A stretch of 64,000 nt of DNA, taken from Anaspis maculata (Eukaryota > Arthropoda > Insecta > Coleoptera > Scraptiidae). The DNA is taken from assembly GCA_949128115.1 (NCBI GenBank), contig OX421964.1, positions 12,858,892 to 12,922,891 of the forward strand, written 5' to 3'. Made by a program: the position numbers and the translations under genes. The stretch's first letter is position 1. Each line of letters begins with the position of its first letter. Positions 44,272-56,353 of the stretch are shown one piece after another. The notes beneath the pieces were generated by a model. The model ran no database searches. It saw only the letters and a program-made list of their open reading frames with translations, and had not been told where the DNA came from.

Positions 44272-45585
44272 GTGGGAAAAAAAGTCATTCAGTACCGACC
44301 AGTTGTCGAAAGCACATCTCTCCAAGCAACAATTCAAAAATTGAAAATGGTGCAAAAAGTGATCGGTTCGAAACGCGTTTTGCGCGAAGCTCAACGCAAG
44401 TGGGCGGGAAAGTTAAACAAGTGCGATCTGATCGAGTTGAACCTGGTGCGTACGTTCGCCAAACGGAGCCTGGCTCACGTGTCCGTCGTCCAGCTGGACG
44501 GCCACGCTGATTCCGCGTTCGCCCTCAAATCCGTGCAGAAATCCAAAATCAAAACGCCGGCCGCTCGCCAGAGCATATTCGCAGAGAAGCAAGCGCTGCT
44601 CGCGGCGCAAAGCGATTTCGTCGTCAAACTCTACCGGACCTTCAAGGACAAAAGGCACTTGCATTTCCTGACCGAGTATTGTCCTGGTGGGGACTTGATG
44701 CGCTTCGACCGAAGCCGGTTCGCCGAAGACGCGGCAAAGTTCTACATAGCCTGCACCGTGGAAGCCTTGGATTGTCTGCACTCACTCGACATCGTGCACA
44801 ACGATCTGAAGCCCGGGAACATAGTCCTGGATGCAGACGGCTACGCCAAAGTAATCGACCTGGGTCTTGCCCAAAAAATCGAAAAAGGTCGGAAGGCGTT
44901 CAGTTTCCGCGGCACAGTCAGCCTGGTGCCACCGGAAGTCGCCCGGATTTTGCTAAAGAAGCAGCAAGGCTTCAAAGGTCGCAACAGAGCGGTGGACCTG
45001 TGGGCTCTTGGAGTGCTCCTGTACAAGCTCTTAACCGGCGATTACCCGTTCGAAGATGCCTCTTACGACAACAAAAAGATCTGTGCTAAAATCGAACAAG
45101 GCATCGATTCTGTACGCTTCCCAGAGAAGAACTTTTCGACAGAAGCCGTCGATTTCGTTCGAAAACTCTGCGCCCACAATCCAAAGAAGAGAATGGGATA
45201 CGAAAACATCCAAGAAATACGAGAGCATCCGTAAGTTTTTATAAACTCCATTTTTTCATATATAGTTTCATGTGAACTTTATCTATTCACATCATTCTGT
45301 ATGAACTTCATTCATACGCCTTATTCCATATGAATTTTATCCATATGATTTTATGTGAATATTCACTTTCAATTATTGTTTGGCATGAGTTTCTAATTGT
45401 TATTCTTCTTTTTTTCCAGATGGTTCCAGAGTTTCGACTGGGTGAAGCTTCGCAACAGGGAATTGAAGCCGCCCGTGATACCCTTAATTGAGGATGTCAC
45501 CGACACTCAGAACTTCAAAGGAACAGCTTCATGTGATTTGGATGCCGTAGAAGAAGACGAGTCTGACTGGGACGTTGATTTCTGA
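44272..45585 (+). CDS. K3: PKG-like AGC kinase catalytic domain plus C-tail
   Basis: The main exon runs to 45,230, followed by a GTAAG..CAG intron 45,231-45,419 (189 bp) and last exon 45,420-45,585. The first in-frame ATG is 44,347; the GTG at 44,272 is unlikely to be used. The domain lacks the glycine loop, keeps the lysine (FALKS) and helix-C glutamate (AEKQ), and has HNDLKPGN and DLGLAQK, with AFSFRGTVSLVPPE as activation segment. The C-tail reads WFQSFDWVKLRNRELKPPV to SDWDVDF. K3 is the cleanest uninterrupted copy and serves as the reference for the insertion in K1. It converges with K4 downstream. PKG ancestry is well supported; activity is doubtful. Confidence 0.84.
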
Positions 45586-47268
45586 AAACTGTTTTGCTTA
45601 TGTACAAATACTGTGAATTTTCAGTAATTATGTTCTTGTAATAATATAGACCACGGAAGACATCGACATGTGGTCGAGAACAGACAATGCGATGGTATTA
45701 TGTACAGGTATGAATTTTATTTGATCCAGGGGTGCGACTCTCGAAATCGTTCAAGTTAACTCGCAACTCAACGATTTCGAGAACGTAACCTATGTCTATT
45801 CTGTGACAAGCAGTAATATCAAATCATTGACTGGTTACTGTTGATTCAGAAACGCAGGTCGTGTGATGGGCTACCCGTGACACCTACCTATAAACGGTAG
45901 AACGTTGTCGTTGAGGGGTAGATGCTGTTTGAATAGACGGATCAAGTATTAATTCATAATGTACTCATGATATTGAAATCGAATATATCCAATGATAATG
46001 ATCCAACATTGAAATTGTTGTTTGTCAATCAAATCACGCCTGCGTATTTTTTCTTGTTCTTTGTACATAGTTCTGTGAATAATGAAAGAAACTCCAGATC
46101 ATTTTTGTCGTTTCATTTCTGAAATCCTGTGAACCCCAAAATCGAGTTCAAGTCGAGCGACCATCAAGTGGTGGAACCACGAACACTCGACAGTTGCGAT
46201 CGCGATAACTTCCCCTTTTCCAATGGCGGCTGGTGAGGGAGGGCTCAAGGGCTTCACTCTTTGTAGAGAATGTTTATGTATAGGATGTGTCCCCAAGTGA
46301 AAATTGGTTCTCAAAATATTGATCATTGGACATGAGCGCCAGGCAGTCAGGATCATATACCTGTAGATTTGGATGGTATCAGAAAAAGTTCAAAACCCTC
46401 CATTTCCTGACACCAGTTCAAGAATCATTACTGGACTTCATCTGCCAAAATTGATCTGACCTCTATCAACATTCAGAGCTTGGACATGGGCCTTATCCTC
46501 CCGGATAGTATTGACTTGCCACTTGATTCAATCCCTCGACATTACAATTACATCACTTATCTACCTTTCGTCGCATCAGCTCACATTGGCACTTGTACTG
46601 ACACTTCAAATTTGTTCTCTGATGTTGATTCGTTGAATCGAATCGTCTCTGTACACTCTAGACTCGTATCTGGTTCCTCTCTCTTGAACCTCGTACTTGA
46701 ACTCGAAGTCGAACCCATCCAAATACACAATTTCAATAAATGCACAAATGTAACAGGTCAATGGACATGACACAGCTTGGATTATACCAATCAAGTGTAG
46801 TGATCAACTCGATTGCATGGATTAAATTGTAGTATCGATCTGTCTAACGAAATTTCAACTATAATGATTATCTCATAAATTGGTATGGATTAATTCGATC
46901 CACACACATTGCATTGATGAGAATAAAACCTCAATGACACAATACAATGATTAACCTGCGTTACGTCATCAGTCTGGACTGGTGACAGGACTAGGTGACG
47001 CATTTCAAAACCGCTGATTAAGATACGATGTTGACCACAAGCTAAGATCAAGACAAACAAGATTTGTGAAGATTTGAATAAAATTTTATTATAATAACAT
47101 AATGACGATTTACAATTATTAAGTACAATTAAAATTGAATAACAATTTATTTTCGTTTTTATTCATTTCATTTATCATACAGATTAAACACATCGTTATT
47201 TACATATATATATCACAAGAACATATTTACAAAAAAATCACAGTATTTGTACATGAGCAAAACAGTTT
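45586..47268. other. Interval between convergent K3 and K4, joining two 3'-flank types
   Basis: The left part (to ~46,220) is the alpha flank, as behind K2, followed by one end of the hAT-like MITE (46,221-46,273). The right part is the beta flank, reversed, as behind K1 and the USP gene. The join lies near 46,275. A 96-codon plus-strand frame (46,480-46,770) contains LILPDSIDLPLD, shared with the other beta copies, but upstream frames are broken. The K4 polyadenylation signal is at 47,085-47,090. Confidence 0.6.
47085..47090 (-). terminator. AATAAA polyadenylation signal for K4 (reverse)
   Basis: TTTATT on the plus strand, about 180 bp downstream of the K4 stop codon, collinear with the signal at 11,690. 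Confidence 0.55.
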
Positions 47269-48605
47269 TCAGAAATCAACGTCCCAGTCAGACTCGTCTT
47301 CTTCTCCGGCATCCAAATCACATGAAGCTGTTCCTTTGAAGTTCTGAGTATCGGTGATATCCTCAATTCTGGGTATCATGGGCGGCTTCAATTCCCTGTT
47401 GCGAAGCTTCACCCAGTCGAAACTCTGGAACCATCTGGAAAAAAAAAGAATAATAATCAGAAACTCATGCCAAACAATAATTGAAAGTGAATATTTACAT
47501 AAAATCATATGGATAAAATTCATATGGAATAAGGCGTATGAATGAAGTTCATACAGAATGATGTGAATAGATAAAGTTCACATGGAACTATATATGAAAA
47601 AATGGAGTTTATAAAAACTCACGGATGCTCTCGTATTTCTTGGATGTTTTCGTATCCCATTCTCTTCTTTGGATTGTGGGCGCAGAGTTTTCGAACGAAA
47701 TCGACGGCTTCTGTCGAAAAGTTCTTCTCTGGGAAGCGTACAGAATCGATGCCTTGTTCGATTTTAGCACAGATCTTTTTGTTGTCGTAAGAGGCATCTT
47801 CGAACGGGTAATCGCCGGTTAAGAGCTTGTACAGGAGCACTCCAAGAGCCCACAGGTCCACCGCTCTGTTGCGACCTTTGAAGCCTTGCTGCTTCTTTAG
47901 CAAAATCCGGGCGACTTCCGGTGGCACCAGGCTGACTGTGCCGCGGAAACTGAACGCCTTCCGACCTTTTTCGATTTTTTGGGCAAGACCCAGGTCGATT
48001 ACTTTGGCGTAGCCGTCTGCATCCAGAACTATGTTCCCGGGCTTCAGATCGTTGTGCACGATGTCGAGTGACTGCAGACAATCCAATGCTTCCACGGTGC
48101 AGGCGATGTAGAACTTTGCCGCGTCTTCGGCGAACCGGCTTCGGTCGAAGCGCATCAAGTCCCCACCAGGACAATACTCGGTCAGGAAATGCAAGTGCCT
48201 TTTGTCCTTGAAGGTCCGGTAGAGTTTGACGACGAAATCGCTTTGCGCCGCGAGCAGCGCTTGCTTCTCTGCGAATATGCTCTGGCGAGCGGCCGGCGTT
48301 TTGATTTTGGATTTCTGCACGGATTTGAGGGCGAACGCGGAATCAGCGTGGCCGTCCAGCTGGACGACGGACACGTGAGCCAGGCTCCGTTTGGCGAACG
48401 TACGCACCAGGTTCAACTCGATCAGATCGCACTTGTTTAACTTTTCCGCCCACTTGCGTCGGGCTTCGCGCAAAACGCGTTTCGAACCGATCACTTTTTG
48501 CACCATTTTCAATTTTTGAATTGTTGCTTGGAGAGACGTGCTTTCGACAACTGGTCGGTATACTGAATGACTTTTTTTCCCACTGTTAGAAGCTCTCTTA
48601 TTCAC
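47269..48605 (-). CDS. K4: PKG-like AGC kinase catalytic domain plus C-tail
   Basis: The main exon ends at 47,623, followed by an intron 47,435-47,622 (GTGAG..CAG) and last exon 47,269-47,434. The first ATG shared by all copies is at 48,506. K4 differs from K3 by few residues (for example DCLQSLD for DCLHSLD, EARRKW for EAQRKW, PMIPRIEDI in the C-tail). Glycine loop lost, HNDLKPGN, DLGLAQK and the DWDVDF end are as in the others. Unlike K1-K3, its upstream frame is continuous to 48,827 (402 codons): one extra A, shared with K3, is compensated by an extra TA just before the kinase frame. That may mean an extended N-terminus here or chance in non-coding sequence. Confidence 0.82.
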
Positions 48606-49660
48606 AAAAGGGTGTGGGGGGAGGGGGCTGGGTCCAGAAGTAAGTACCGTTATTTTGGGTTCAATACAATACCTATTGAAAGTCGAAGCTACCTGGTCAG
48701 TTCCAGTATTTCCTTTGTATTGTTGTGCAGGTTTATGACGGTTCTTGTTCTGGCTGGAAATATACCTGATATTTTTGAAAGGTCCAGTTCTTTTGTATGC
48801 GGGGTCTACAAGCCGATTGCGGAACAAATGGCTCTATACAGCATTTGAAAAACACGTGTGAACACGTGCAATTCTTGTTTTTTGTTTTTTTAAAACTTTC
48901 GCAATGGTATTTTGTCTATAACAACACAGTGGCGTAGATGGAGTGGGGGCATTTCCCTTCCCAATTGCCTACAATCAGTAGGTATTTACACCACTGTGCT
49001 GTTTTAAAGTAATTGAATATCATCAGTTCATAAGCAAGTACCTACAGGCCGGTCCATAAGTGCCTGACCTATTTGAAATCGCTAGAACTTTTTCCCTTGT
49101 ATGTTGTTCCAAACTGTTTATAATGTAAATGAAAGCTGGAACATAAGAGTTTCCTTACGTCAACTATAGAAAATCAAACTTTAGAATAGTTGCTGTATAT
49201 GGATTGAAAATTCGGACTCTTTGTAGAACTTTTATTCGTACCTCGTACGAACCTCGTACGTACCTACTTGAATTTGGGGTTCAATATCTTTCCTCGGTAG
49301 GTACGGCTCCCCATTCTTCTTTGGGGTACCTGAAGGATAAAGCCTTTGCCAACAAGCCGGAAACTGTCCTGCAAGTTGAGAAAAAATATCAAGGCCGAGA
49401 TCCGAGAGTTTGACCCAGACAGTTTACGAAAAGCCATGGACAGCGCTCTCGCAAGAGCCCGACATTGCGAAGCCGAAGACGCCAGTTATTTGAAAGGCAT
49501 CATTCTCCTTTGTTGATACAAATAAAACTGCTGTTTAAGTTCTACTCGATGCGCTATATCATTTACAAAAAAATTACAGACAAATTGCAGATTTCAAATC
49601 GGCAAGGAGCTTATGGGACACCCTGTATTTATTCACGGTATGTGTGACAATTAGGGCAAT
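48606..49660 (-). other. 5' flank of K4 with paired E-boxes (48,853-48,868)
   Basis: Reverse complement of 43,245-44,270, complete, ending in GACACCCTGTATTTATTCACGG at 49,614-49,635. It includes the E-box pair and shows the sequence that was lost from unit 2 between 30,975 and 35,525. No independent gene is supported. Confidence 0.5.
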
Positions 49661-51339
49661 GTCATGCATCATTAGAAATGATAAGAAATCCAAAGAAATT
49701 CTTGGGAATCACCAAAAATTCTCAGAAATCCCTACAAAGTCTCGTAAAAATTCTTGTTAATCTCTGGAAACCCCTTAGAAATCTCTAAAACTCTATAGAA
49801 ATTCTTAGGTATTATCAAATTTCTCAGAAATGCCGGTTGAGTCTCTAGGAGTCCCGCGGTAACCTTAATAGGTCCCAGTGATTCCCCTGAAAATCTTCAG
49901 AAATCCCTGGAAATCTCGTACAAAATTTTGGGAAGCCCAGAATCTCTCGAAAGTTTCCAACAATCTTGTTTAAATCTTCAGAAGTCCTAAAAAATCTTGT
50001 AGAAATAGTTCAGAGATGTCTTAGGAAATCCTTTGGAAACTTTCAGAAAACGTTAAGATATTTAGAACTCCCTGGACGTTTTCATAAATCTTCAGAAATT
50101 TTACAAAATACCTACCAATCTTGTGAGATTCTTCAAGAACTCTTCAAATCTCCATGATATTCCTCAAAAATGCCCGAAAACTCCACAAAAATCTTCGGGA
50201 ATTCTAAGAAATCCTGGAGGAGTTCTTAAAATCCTTTCAGAAATCCGGCAGTAATTTTGAGGGATACGTAAATGTCTCGTAGAAATAACTAGAAATCACT
50301 CAATTTTTTGTAGCAATTTTTAGAAATCTCAATAAATTTTTGTTGTTATTGGTACCTAAGCTTTTTCTCTAGAAATCCCTGGAATAGAATCGTTGTAGAA
50401 ATCCCTGGAAATTGTATACAAATCTTTGAAAAATACCTAGAGATTCTTGAAAATCTCTGGAAAATCATCATAGAAATCCCATAGAAATTCCAAGAAATCC
50501 TCAGAAATCTGGTAGAAATCTTGAGATCTTCAGAGACCCCATGCATATCTTTGATCTCGGCTCCTAGAAATCACAAGAACAATAGAAATCACATGAGTAC
50601 ACGTGTTCAATCCCAGAACCCCTAGAAATTTTCAAAAATTCTCAGAAGTCCCTGGAAACCCCGTATAAATGAATATTCATAAATTCCTAGAAATCTCAAA
50701 CAAATTTTAGGAAGATCTCCTTATGTTCCCGTAGATATCTTCAGAAATCTCCAGAAAACCCGTAGATATCTTCAAAAATCTCTCGAAGTTCTTCAAGAAT
50801 CTCTGAAAATCTTCAGGAATCCCTAAGAGTCCCACACAAATCTTCATAATTTCTGGGAAATTCCTTGGAAACCTTGAGAATCTTAGAAATCCCTAGAAAC
50901 CGTAGAAATGTCAAGAGATCTTTAGAAAATTATTGATCGTCTTCAGAAGTCTCTGAAAATGCCAAGAATTGTCGTGGAAATCCCCGAAAGTCCCATACAG
51001 ATCTTTGGGAATAGGTACCTGGAAATCCCATCGTGATCCTCGGAAACTCTTAGAAATCCTTGGGAATCCCTAGCAATCTCCCGTAAGTTTTCTGGGAGCC
51101 TTATGAATTTCCAGAAATGTCGTCGAAATTTCTACAAAATCCCGTGAAAATTCTAGAAAACTGAAAATCTTTCGGAAATCTCCAAGAATCTATATAAATA
51201 ATTTATTCATATGAAATAAATCAACACCTTTCTATATAAAATAGATTGCCCAAGACAAAGGATACCGCATCATAGTGAATTTTCTAATTAAGTTGAATAA
51301 GTAGTTTGATAAGTTGGAATTTATACATAGAGTTGAATT
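49661..51339. repeat. Degenerate satellite, unit 4, reverse orientation
   Basis: Reverse complement of 41.53-43.2 kb (units appear as AGAAATC, CCTAGAAATCCC). The unoccupied foldback target CCCCTTAGAAATCTC is here (49,770-49,784). No gene is seen. Confidence 0.8.
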
Positions 51340-51797
51340 TTAAATTGAGAACATATGGTGTTTGAAAATTCTGATGGAATCCTTGAGTGCGGATATTGCA
51401 ATATCCTTTGCCCTTCTGGTCGATACATTGAATAACTGACAGAAATTTGTGATAAAAAATTTGGGAATGGTTCCCCGAGCTCCTATAAGGTACCCGAACA
51501 CCTGAATACTATCTATATCATATTTTGTTTTAAAATAAGATATAGTCGGTTCATAAATGGTTCGCTTTTCAACATGGACAGCTTCAGGTTGTTCTTTGCT
51601 ATCTTCAAATCTTATAGTTGGATCTAGTATGTATCCTTTCCGTCGCTTTCTGTCAATGGCAAGGACGTCAACTTTTCGCCAGCTGCCGTTGTCCGCCAAA
51701 CCTGGTACCTCTTCGTGTGTTTCCCAGCCTTTGGTTTTGAGAATTTTCGCAAGGGATGCTCGGATTGTGTGATGGCGTGCATTGCGAAGAGCTTCAC
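51340..51797 (-). pseudogene. R2-like retroelement C-terminal fragment, cut at a duplication junction
   Basis: The minus-strand frame matches the retroelement fragment from GEALRNARHH to IFKHHMFSI, including VDVLAID and ILDPTIRFE. At about 51,797 it switches abruptly to the CGATTTTGACCAAAAATC sequence that belongs to the 20.88-kb segment, so the zinc knuckle and everything upstream are gone. The open frame continues across the join as unrelated residues. Confidence 0.85.
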
Positions 51798-52363
51798 GCG
51801 ATTTTGACCAAAAATCAACTAAAGCCATCATGCAGTTATATAAATTTTGAAATTGACACAAAATTTCGCTCACAGTCCCCCTTGTTTTACCTTCAATTTG
51901 ATGTATCACAAAGTGAGTATTGTTGTTTGTTTTGATTCGGAAGTTGTGGTAGGGGGAACGAGGGAGTGAATTTGGGTGGCTTTTTTTTAACAGAAAATTC
52001 TTTTCCTTGACGCTGTGCAAGATCACGTCGACTGCTATGAAGAATAATCGACCTGTCCGAGCTTTTCCCCAAAAAATTGGGTGGAATGCTCAAAAACCCA
52101 TCTATTGTGTTTCCGTTGGGCCATCCTGTATATTCCTACGGAGATACTGCACATCGCGCATCATCTAGGGTCGAGGCCTCATTGTTCCGAAGATCATTTT
52201 ACCTCAAACCCTCTTTTATTCACGGAACAGTATCTGGACAATAGGCATTATTTGGTGTTGACCTGGCCAGTGGTTTGAAATGTTGCATTGTTGCAATAAT
52301 TACCGTTACCGTAATAGCAATGACACCCATCTAAGGATGAATGAGCTTTCTCCTTTGGATATA

Positions 52364-53366
52364 CAGAGTGTCCCAAAGCTCGCGTCCCAGAGTCCAAAGC
52401 AGTCTGGGACAACACACATTTCGACACTGTGGTCCCGAATAATCTTTCCGAATCAAGTGTTTTTTTTTGTTTTTTCAGTTCACTACTCTCTATATTCAGT
52501 ATACAGGTTGTTTCAGATGATACACCCTGTGTACAGATGACGATAGCAAAAATTTCAAACGGTGAGTTGATCTCGTCAAAAGACGATGAAAACCTTTACA
52601 CCATTTTGCAAAGTCCGGCCTAATGACGAAGATACAGCCCTTGAAAGTTCACTATTTTCGTATTTCATAAATTTGTGACTTGGGAACGTTCCGACAAAAT
52701 TAGTCTCAATTCAGCAAAGACTGGTTCATCAACAATATCTATCATCCCGCCAAATTTTGAAAGAATCGTCAGAACCAAGAACCAAGAACCATTAGCGTGG
52801 AAATTATGGGGGGTCATCTTAAGTCAACTTTTTCCGGATGCTTCTAAATTGTTGATCCTCGTAACACCGACACCACTGGCTGGATTCCTTTAAAATTTGG
52901 CACGTCGGTAGATCGGTCCGACAAACTAGTCTATGGGAAGTTTAAGTTAATTTAGTCGAAACTTTCCTGAGTTACAAATTTTTGGAATCTGAGAAAAGTG
53001 AACATTGAAGGGCTGTATCTTCGTCATTAGGCCAAAATTTGCAAAATGGTACATAGGTTCCAGTAAAATTTTCACAAATCTATCCACGGTTGATTTTTTT
53101 GCTACAATCGCTGAAACACCCTGTATAAAAACTCAAGTTACAATAGAAAGCTACAATTTATTTTTCTCAAGTCTGTTCGATCAAGTTCACTGGTACCTCA
53201 TTAGATATTGGGAATAAAAGAAGGTGAATGCACACCCTCCGACCTCCTACCTACCTAATTTTATTTCCAAAAATCGAAATTCAATTGTTTTTACATTCTT
53301 TTGACGCACTTGAAGCATTTCCATAAACCGCTTTGGACTCTGGGCCGCGAATTCTGGAACACTCTG
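52364..53366. mobile_element. TA-flanked element, CAGAGTGTCCCA ends, duplicate
   Basis: Counterpart of 21,446-22,450, with TA on both sides and the inner element at 52,504-53,123. Confidence 0.7.
52504..53123. mobile_element. TA-flanked palindromic element, CAGGTTGTTTCAG ends, duplicate
   Basis: Counterpart of 21,594-22,205, nested in 52,364-53,366. Confidence 0.72.
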
Positions 53367-54671
53367 TATAATGCCTGTCTCACACACGTGGTGTCTCTTT
53401 TTGTGTTTCGTTCGGCCATAAACGTCCTTCACTCTATGTATACCTGCGCAAATGTGCATTTGCAAGAATTCAAGAGAACAATAATTATCGAAAGAGGCTG
53501 TTTTGAGTTTACCTCATACTTCCGGCTTGTTTCCTCCATCACTTCTCTATTTGCTTTCGTTCTGTGAGCATCGTCGTTGAGCAACTCTGTGAAAATTTTA
53601 TAACCTTAGATATTGTAATCAATCAACTACAATGTCGAAAACGAAGTTGTGCGAAAAACCGGTAAGAATTTATATTATATTTATCTCGCTATTTATACCT
53701 ATCCCGTATTTATGTCTTCGCTTCATGCAGTATGTTAGTCTTGTTTGCTTCCAGTTTAGTCGCACTTCAAGAAAATAAGTGTAGCAAAACGCCATTGAAT
53801 ATGAAGTACACTTTTCTAAGAGATTTAAAAATGTAAAGTGTAAACAATTGATTGCTAATAGAGGGTAGGCAAGAGGGGTTGAAAATATTGAATTGGACAC
53901 TCAAATAGGTTTAGAAAAAAGAGGGGTTTGACTGAAAAATTTGGAAATATTTCAATTGACTCTGATTTGATGTTTCACAAAGTATGGAGGTCATTTGAAA
54001 TAATGACGTTGAAGTGGGTGGGGACGAAGGGGTTAGAAATAGAGATTCGCCAATGTATGTTCTAGATGTCCCCCTCGATATGAAAATCGACCTGTTCTTG
54101 ATCGCTGGAATATTCGTTAGGAATCGGAAGTTATTACAGGTTTGCGGATGATCACCCGGTATACAGGTGTCTCGGAAATACATCGACAACGTTCTAGGGC
54201 AACTCCCTCTCACCAAAACAAGAAAGAAAGAAACCATCAACATGGATCCGGAAATGCTTCCCAAGGGAGCTACACTGCTACAGGCACCTGAAAGTGGGAC
54301 CCTAAAGATGGTCTTTATTCAATATTTTCGAAACCGAAACAGTTCAATCAACGAAAATTGACCCACTTCTTGAGCTACTTATGCCTAACAAAATTTAAAA
54401 GCCTTACAAAAATCTATAGTTGCTTTGAAACAGCTTTATTTTCACCCTCGCTTTCGCCTTGGATATCGTAATTATCTCCATATAGTAATATTACCGCAAA
54501 ATCGGTAATTCTGACCACGTTTCCATACATTCGAACTCAAATATTCCGTAAATGGTGCGCCCATCGAGATTGGACAGAGTAGGTTCATATTTTTTTGGTA
54601 GAAAACTCCAATCGAGGTCGCCGTTACCAATGATGATTTCTAAAGATTCAAAAGTTTGTTTTTCTCTCTAT

Positions 54672-54740
54672 TGACCCACTAGTCGAGTGGAGTGCGTGTC
54701 TGTTCGGCAAAAGGGGCTCTTGGGTTCGATTCCCGGGCGG
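54672..54740 (+). repeat. tRNA-derived SINE-like fragment, copy B
   Basis: GACCCACTAGTCGAGTGG and GGGTTCGATTCCCGGG give A-box-like and B-box-like elements, with a 5-bp T-stem and 7-base loop (TTCGATT). It extends further than copy A, ending in GCGGAGTAAG, so copy A was truncated where it meets its neighbour. Confidence 0.5.
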
Positions 54741-55282
54741 AGTAAGTCTAGATGTTGTGCTGTAAAAACGGAATTTTCCAAGATTGTACTGTACTATTGA
54801 AATGCAGCAAGCTCCTAAAATAATTTATATTGAAAGAACTGCCACCTTGAACTATGAAATTATTTTGTTTTGGAAGATGTTTCTTTGTGCTTTTCTAGTA
54901 TTTTATAGGGAAATTTCACACTACACTGAGTGAAAGTTCAAAAGGTAATTACCATATCGAAATAATTGAATATTCATATTTCTTGTTCACTTGGCAACCC
55001 CGAACAAAGCTTTTGTCGTTCTTTTGCTTGGCCTCTGGGCCGCTATTTTCGAAAGTGTGGGAGAAACTTCCTGGGAGTTTTATGCAATCTGCAGTACAGT
55101 GAAGTAGCCAGAACTGCCTAAAACCGTGTGAGAGTGCTTCACGCCTACCTTTGGCCTATCTGATTTCTACATGATTCTAGTGGGCTGTGATTTAGGCCGC
55201 GATCGGCCGATGGCGACCAGAAACAGAGCCCTCTAGAATCATGTAGAAATCAGACAGCCTATCTATACTTTATCTATGAATA
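54741..55282. other. Region upstream of the F-box gene, with hairpin copy 2 (55,160-55,253)
   Basis: Unique sequence with no gene apparent. The 94-bp hairpin at 55,160-55,253 has CTGATTTCTACATGATTCT and its inverse as arms around GATCGGCCGATGG. TTCCAG at 55,286-55,291 could be a splice acceptor, so part of this region may be an intron. Confidence 0.5.
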
Positions 55283-56353
55283 ATGTTCCAGGAGCACAAT
55301 ACAAATTATTTTGACTATGTACCAGACGAGATCTTGTACAAAATAGTCTCAGAGGTCCCAAGATTGGACGTGTGCACTTTGGCAAAGACAAGCCAAAGGT
55401 TCCAGAATGTGTGCGGCGATAAACGGCTGTGGAACTGCCTTTCTTTGGCTAAGCAGCAGATCACACATTCCCAAATTGAGGTGCTGTTCACGAGTTCATA
55501 TCCGATTAAGGGACTGGATTTGTCGTTGAGTTGGGTGAGTATTTTGTCTCTCTTAATATAAAACTGTACCCTTGACTGGTACCTATCTATTCTTCCAAGT
55601 ATCAATCCAACAAATAATATTGATGATGTTTTGAAAAAATTGCTCACCTACATGAAATAATTTTCTTTCTATATTGCTGTACCAGATTTCTGTTGCCGAT
55701 CACCACCCATTGGCAGAATCGTCAAATTTCCAAATAACGCTTGAGAAACTCAACCTGACGAGTTATGGTACCGGCAACGACGACAAGAACAAAAAATACG
55801 ATATGCTACGTATGTACATACTAAAGAGATCCAGAACTAAAAAACTGATACTGGACTCGACCACGCCGCATCTCAATTATCCCAAATTTAATATGATGGA
55901 GGCAATCTCCAAACATGGAAACCTGGAAGTGCTGTCCATGGCATGGACGGACTTCAACTTCGTAAGTGTCGGTGACATTGAAATGCTCTTCAATGGCTGC
56001 AGTCGTTTGAGAGAATTAGTCTTGCTTGGATGCATTCTATCCCCACAACAGACACGTGCCTTCTGCGATCACATACCTGTAACAGTAGAAAAACTAGTGC
56101 TGTTGGATGGTATGTTTCGAGATCCGGGAAAAGAGTTTTGGACACGACATGAAGATTATGAAAACTACCTTGTAATGAACAGTGATGCTCTGGCGGAATC
56201 GTTCGAGGTACTCTTTCATCGCGCCAAAAATTTGAAGTACTTTGGAACACCGATACAGTACTTCAGGATTCCAGCGATCAGGGACCGTATGATTCAATAT
56301 CAGAGTTTGGAAACTTTACATTTGTGTGAAAGGGATTGGCCATATGTTTTTGG
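55283..56353 (+). CDS. F-box protein (two exons seen, probably incomplete)
   Basis: Exon 55,283-55,534 encodes an F-box: DYVPDEILYKIVSEVP, then LAKTSQRFQNVCGDKRLWNCL, over about residues 10-55. F-box proteins recruit substrates to SCF ubiquitin ligases through Skp1. The intron 55,535-55,685 has GTGAG..ACCAG and keeps phase 0. Exon 55,686-56,353 adds 222 codons of leucine-rich sequence (LEVLSMAW, LRELVLLGC, VEKLVLLDG, LKYFGTP, LETLHLCE), consistent with degenerate leucine-rich repeats. It ends at a GTGAGT donor, so at least one more exon is expected; none was recognised in the next 1.3 kb. The start may be the ATG at 55,283, or the exon may begin after TTCCAG at 55,292. Confidence 0.78.

Larger units (their letters stand above)
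51799..54670. repeat. Direct duplicate of 20.88-23.74 kb
   Basis: Same order and orientation as the first copy, with small indels such as loss of the AGT in CCAGTAGTGG and a gain of CTGCTACAGG near 54,273. It contains copies of both nested TA-flanked elements. No gene is supported. Confidence 0.85.

Noticed and set aside
46480..46770. Possible gene with LPDSIDLPLD motif in the beta flank
   Set aside because: The open frame differs between the four copies (12.1, 26.1, 46.5, 58.1 kb), and no family was recognised.
54672..54740. Functional tRNA gene
   Set aside because: Box A and box B are recognisable, but no acceptable anticodon arm or acceptor stem could be drawn; a SINE-type relic is more likely.
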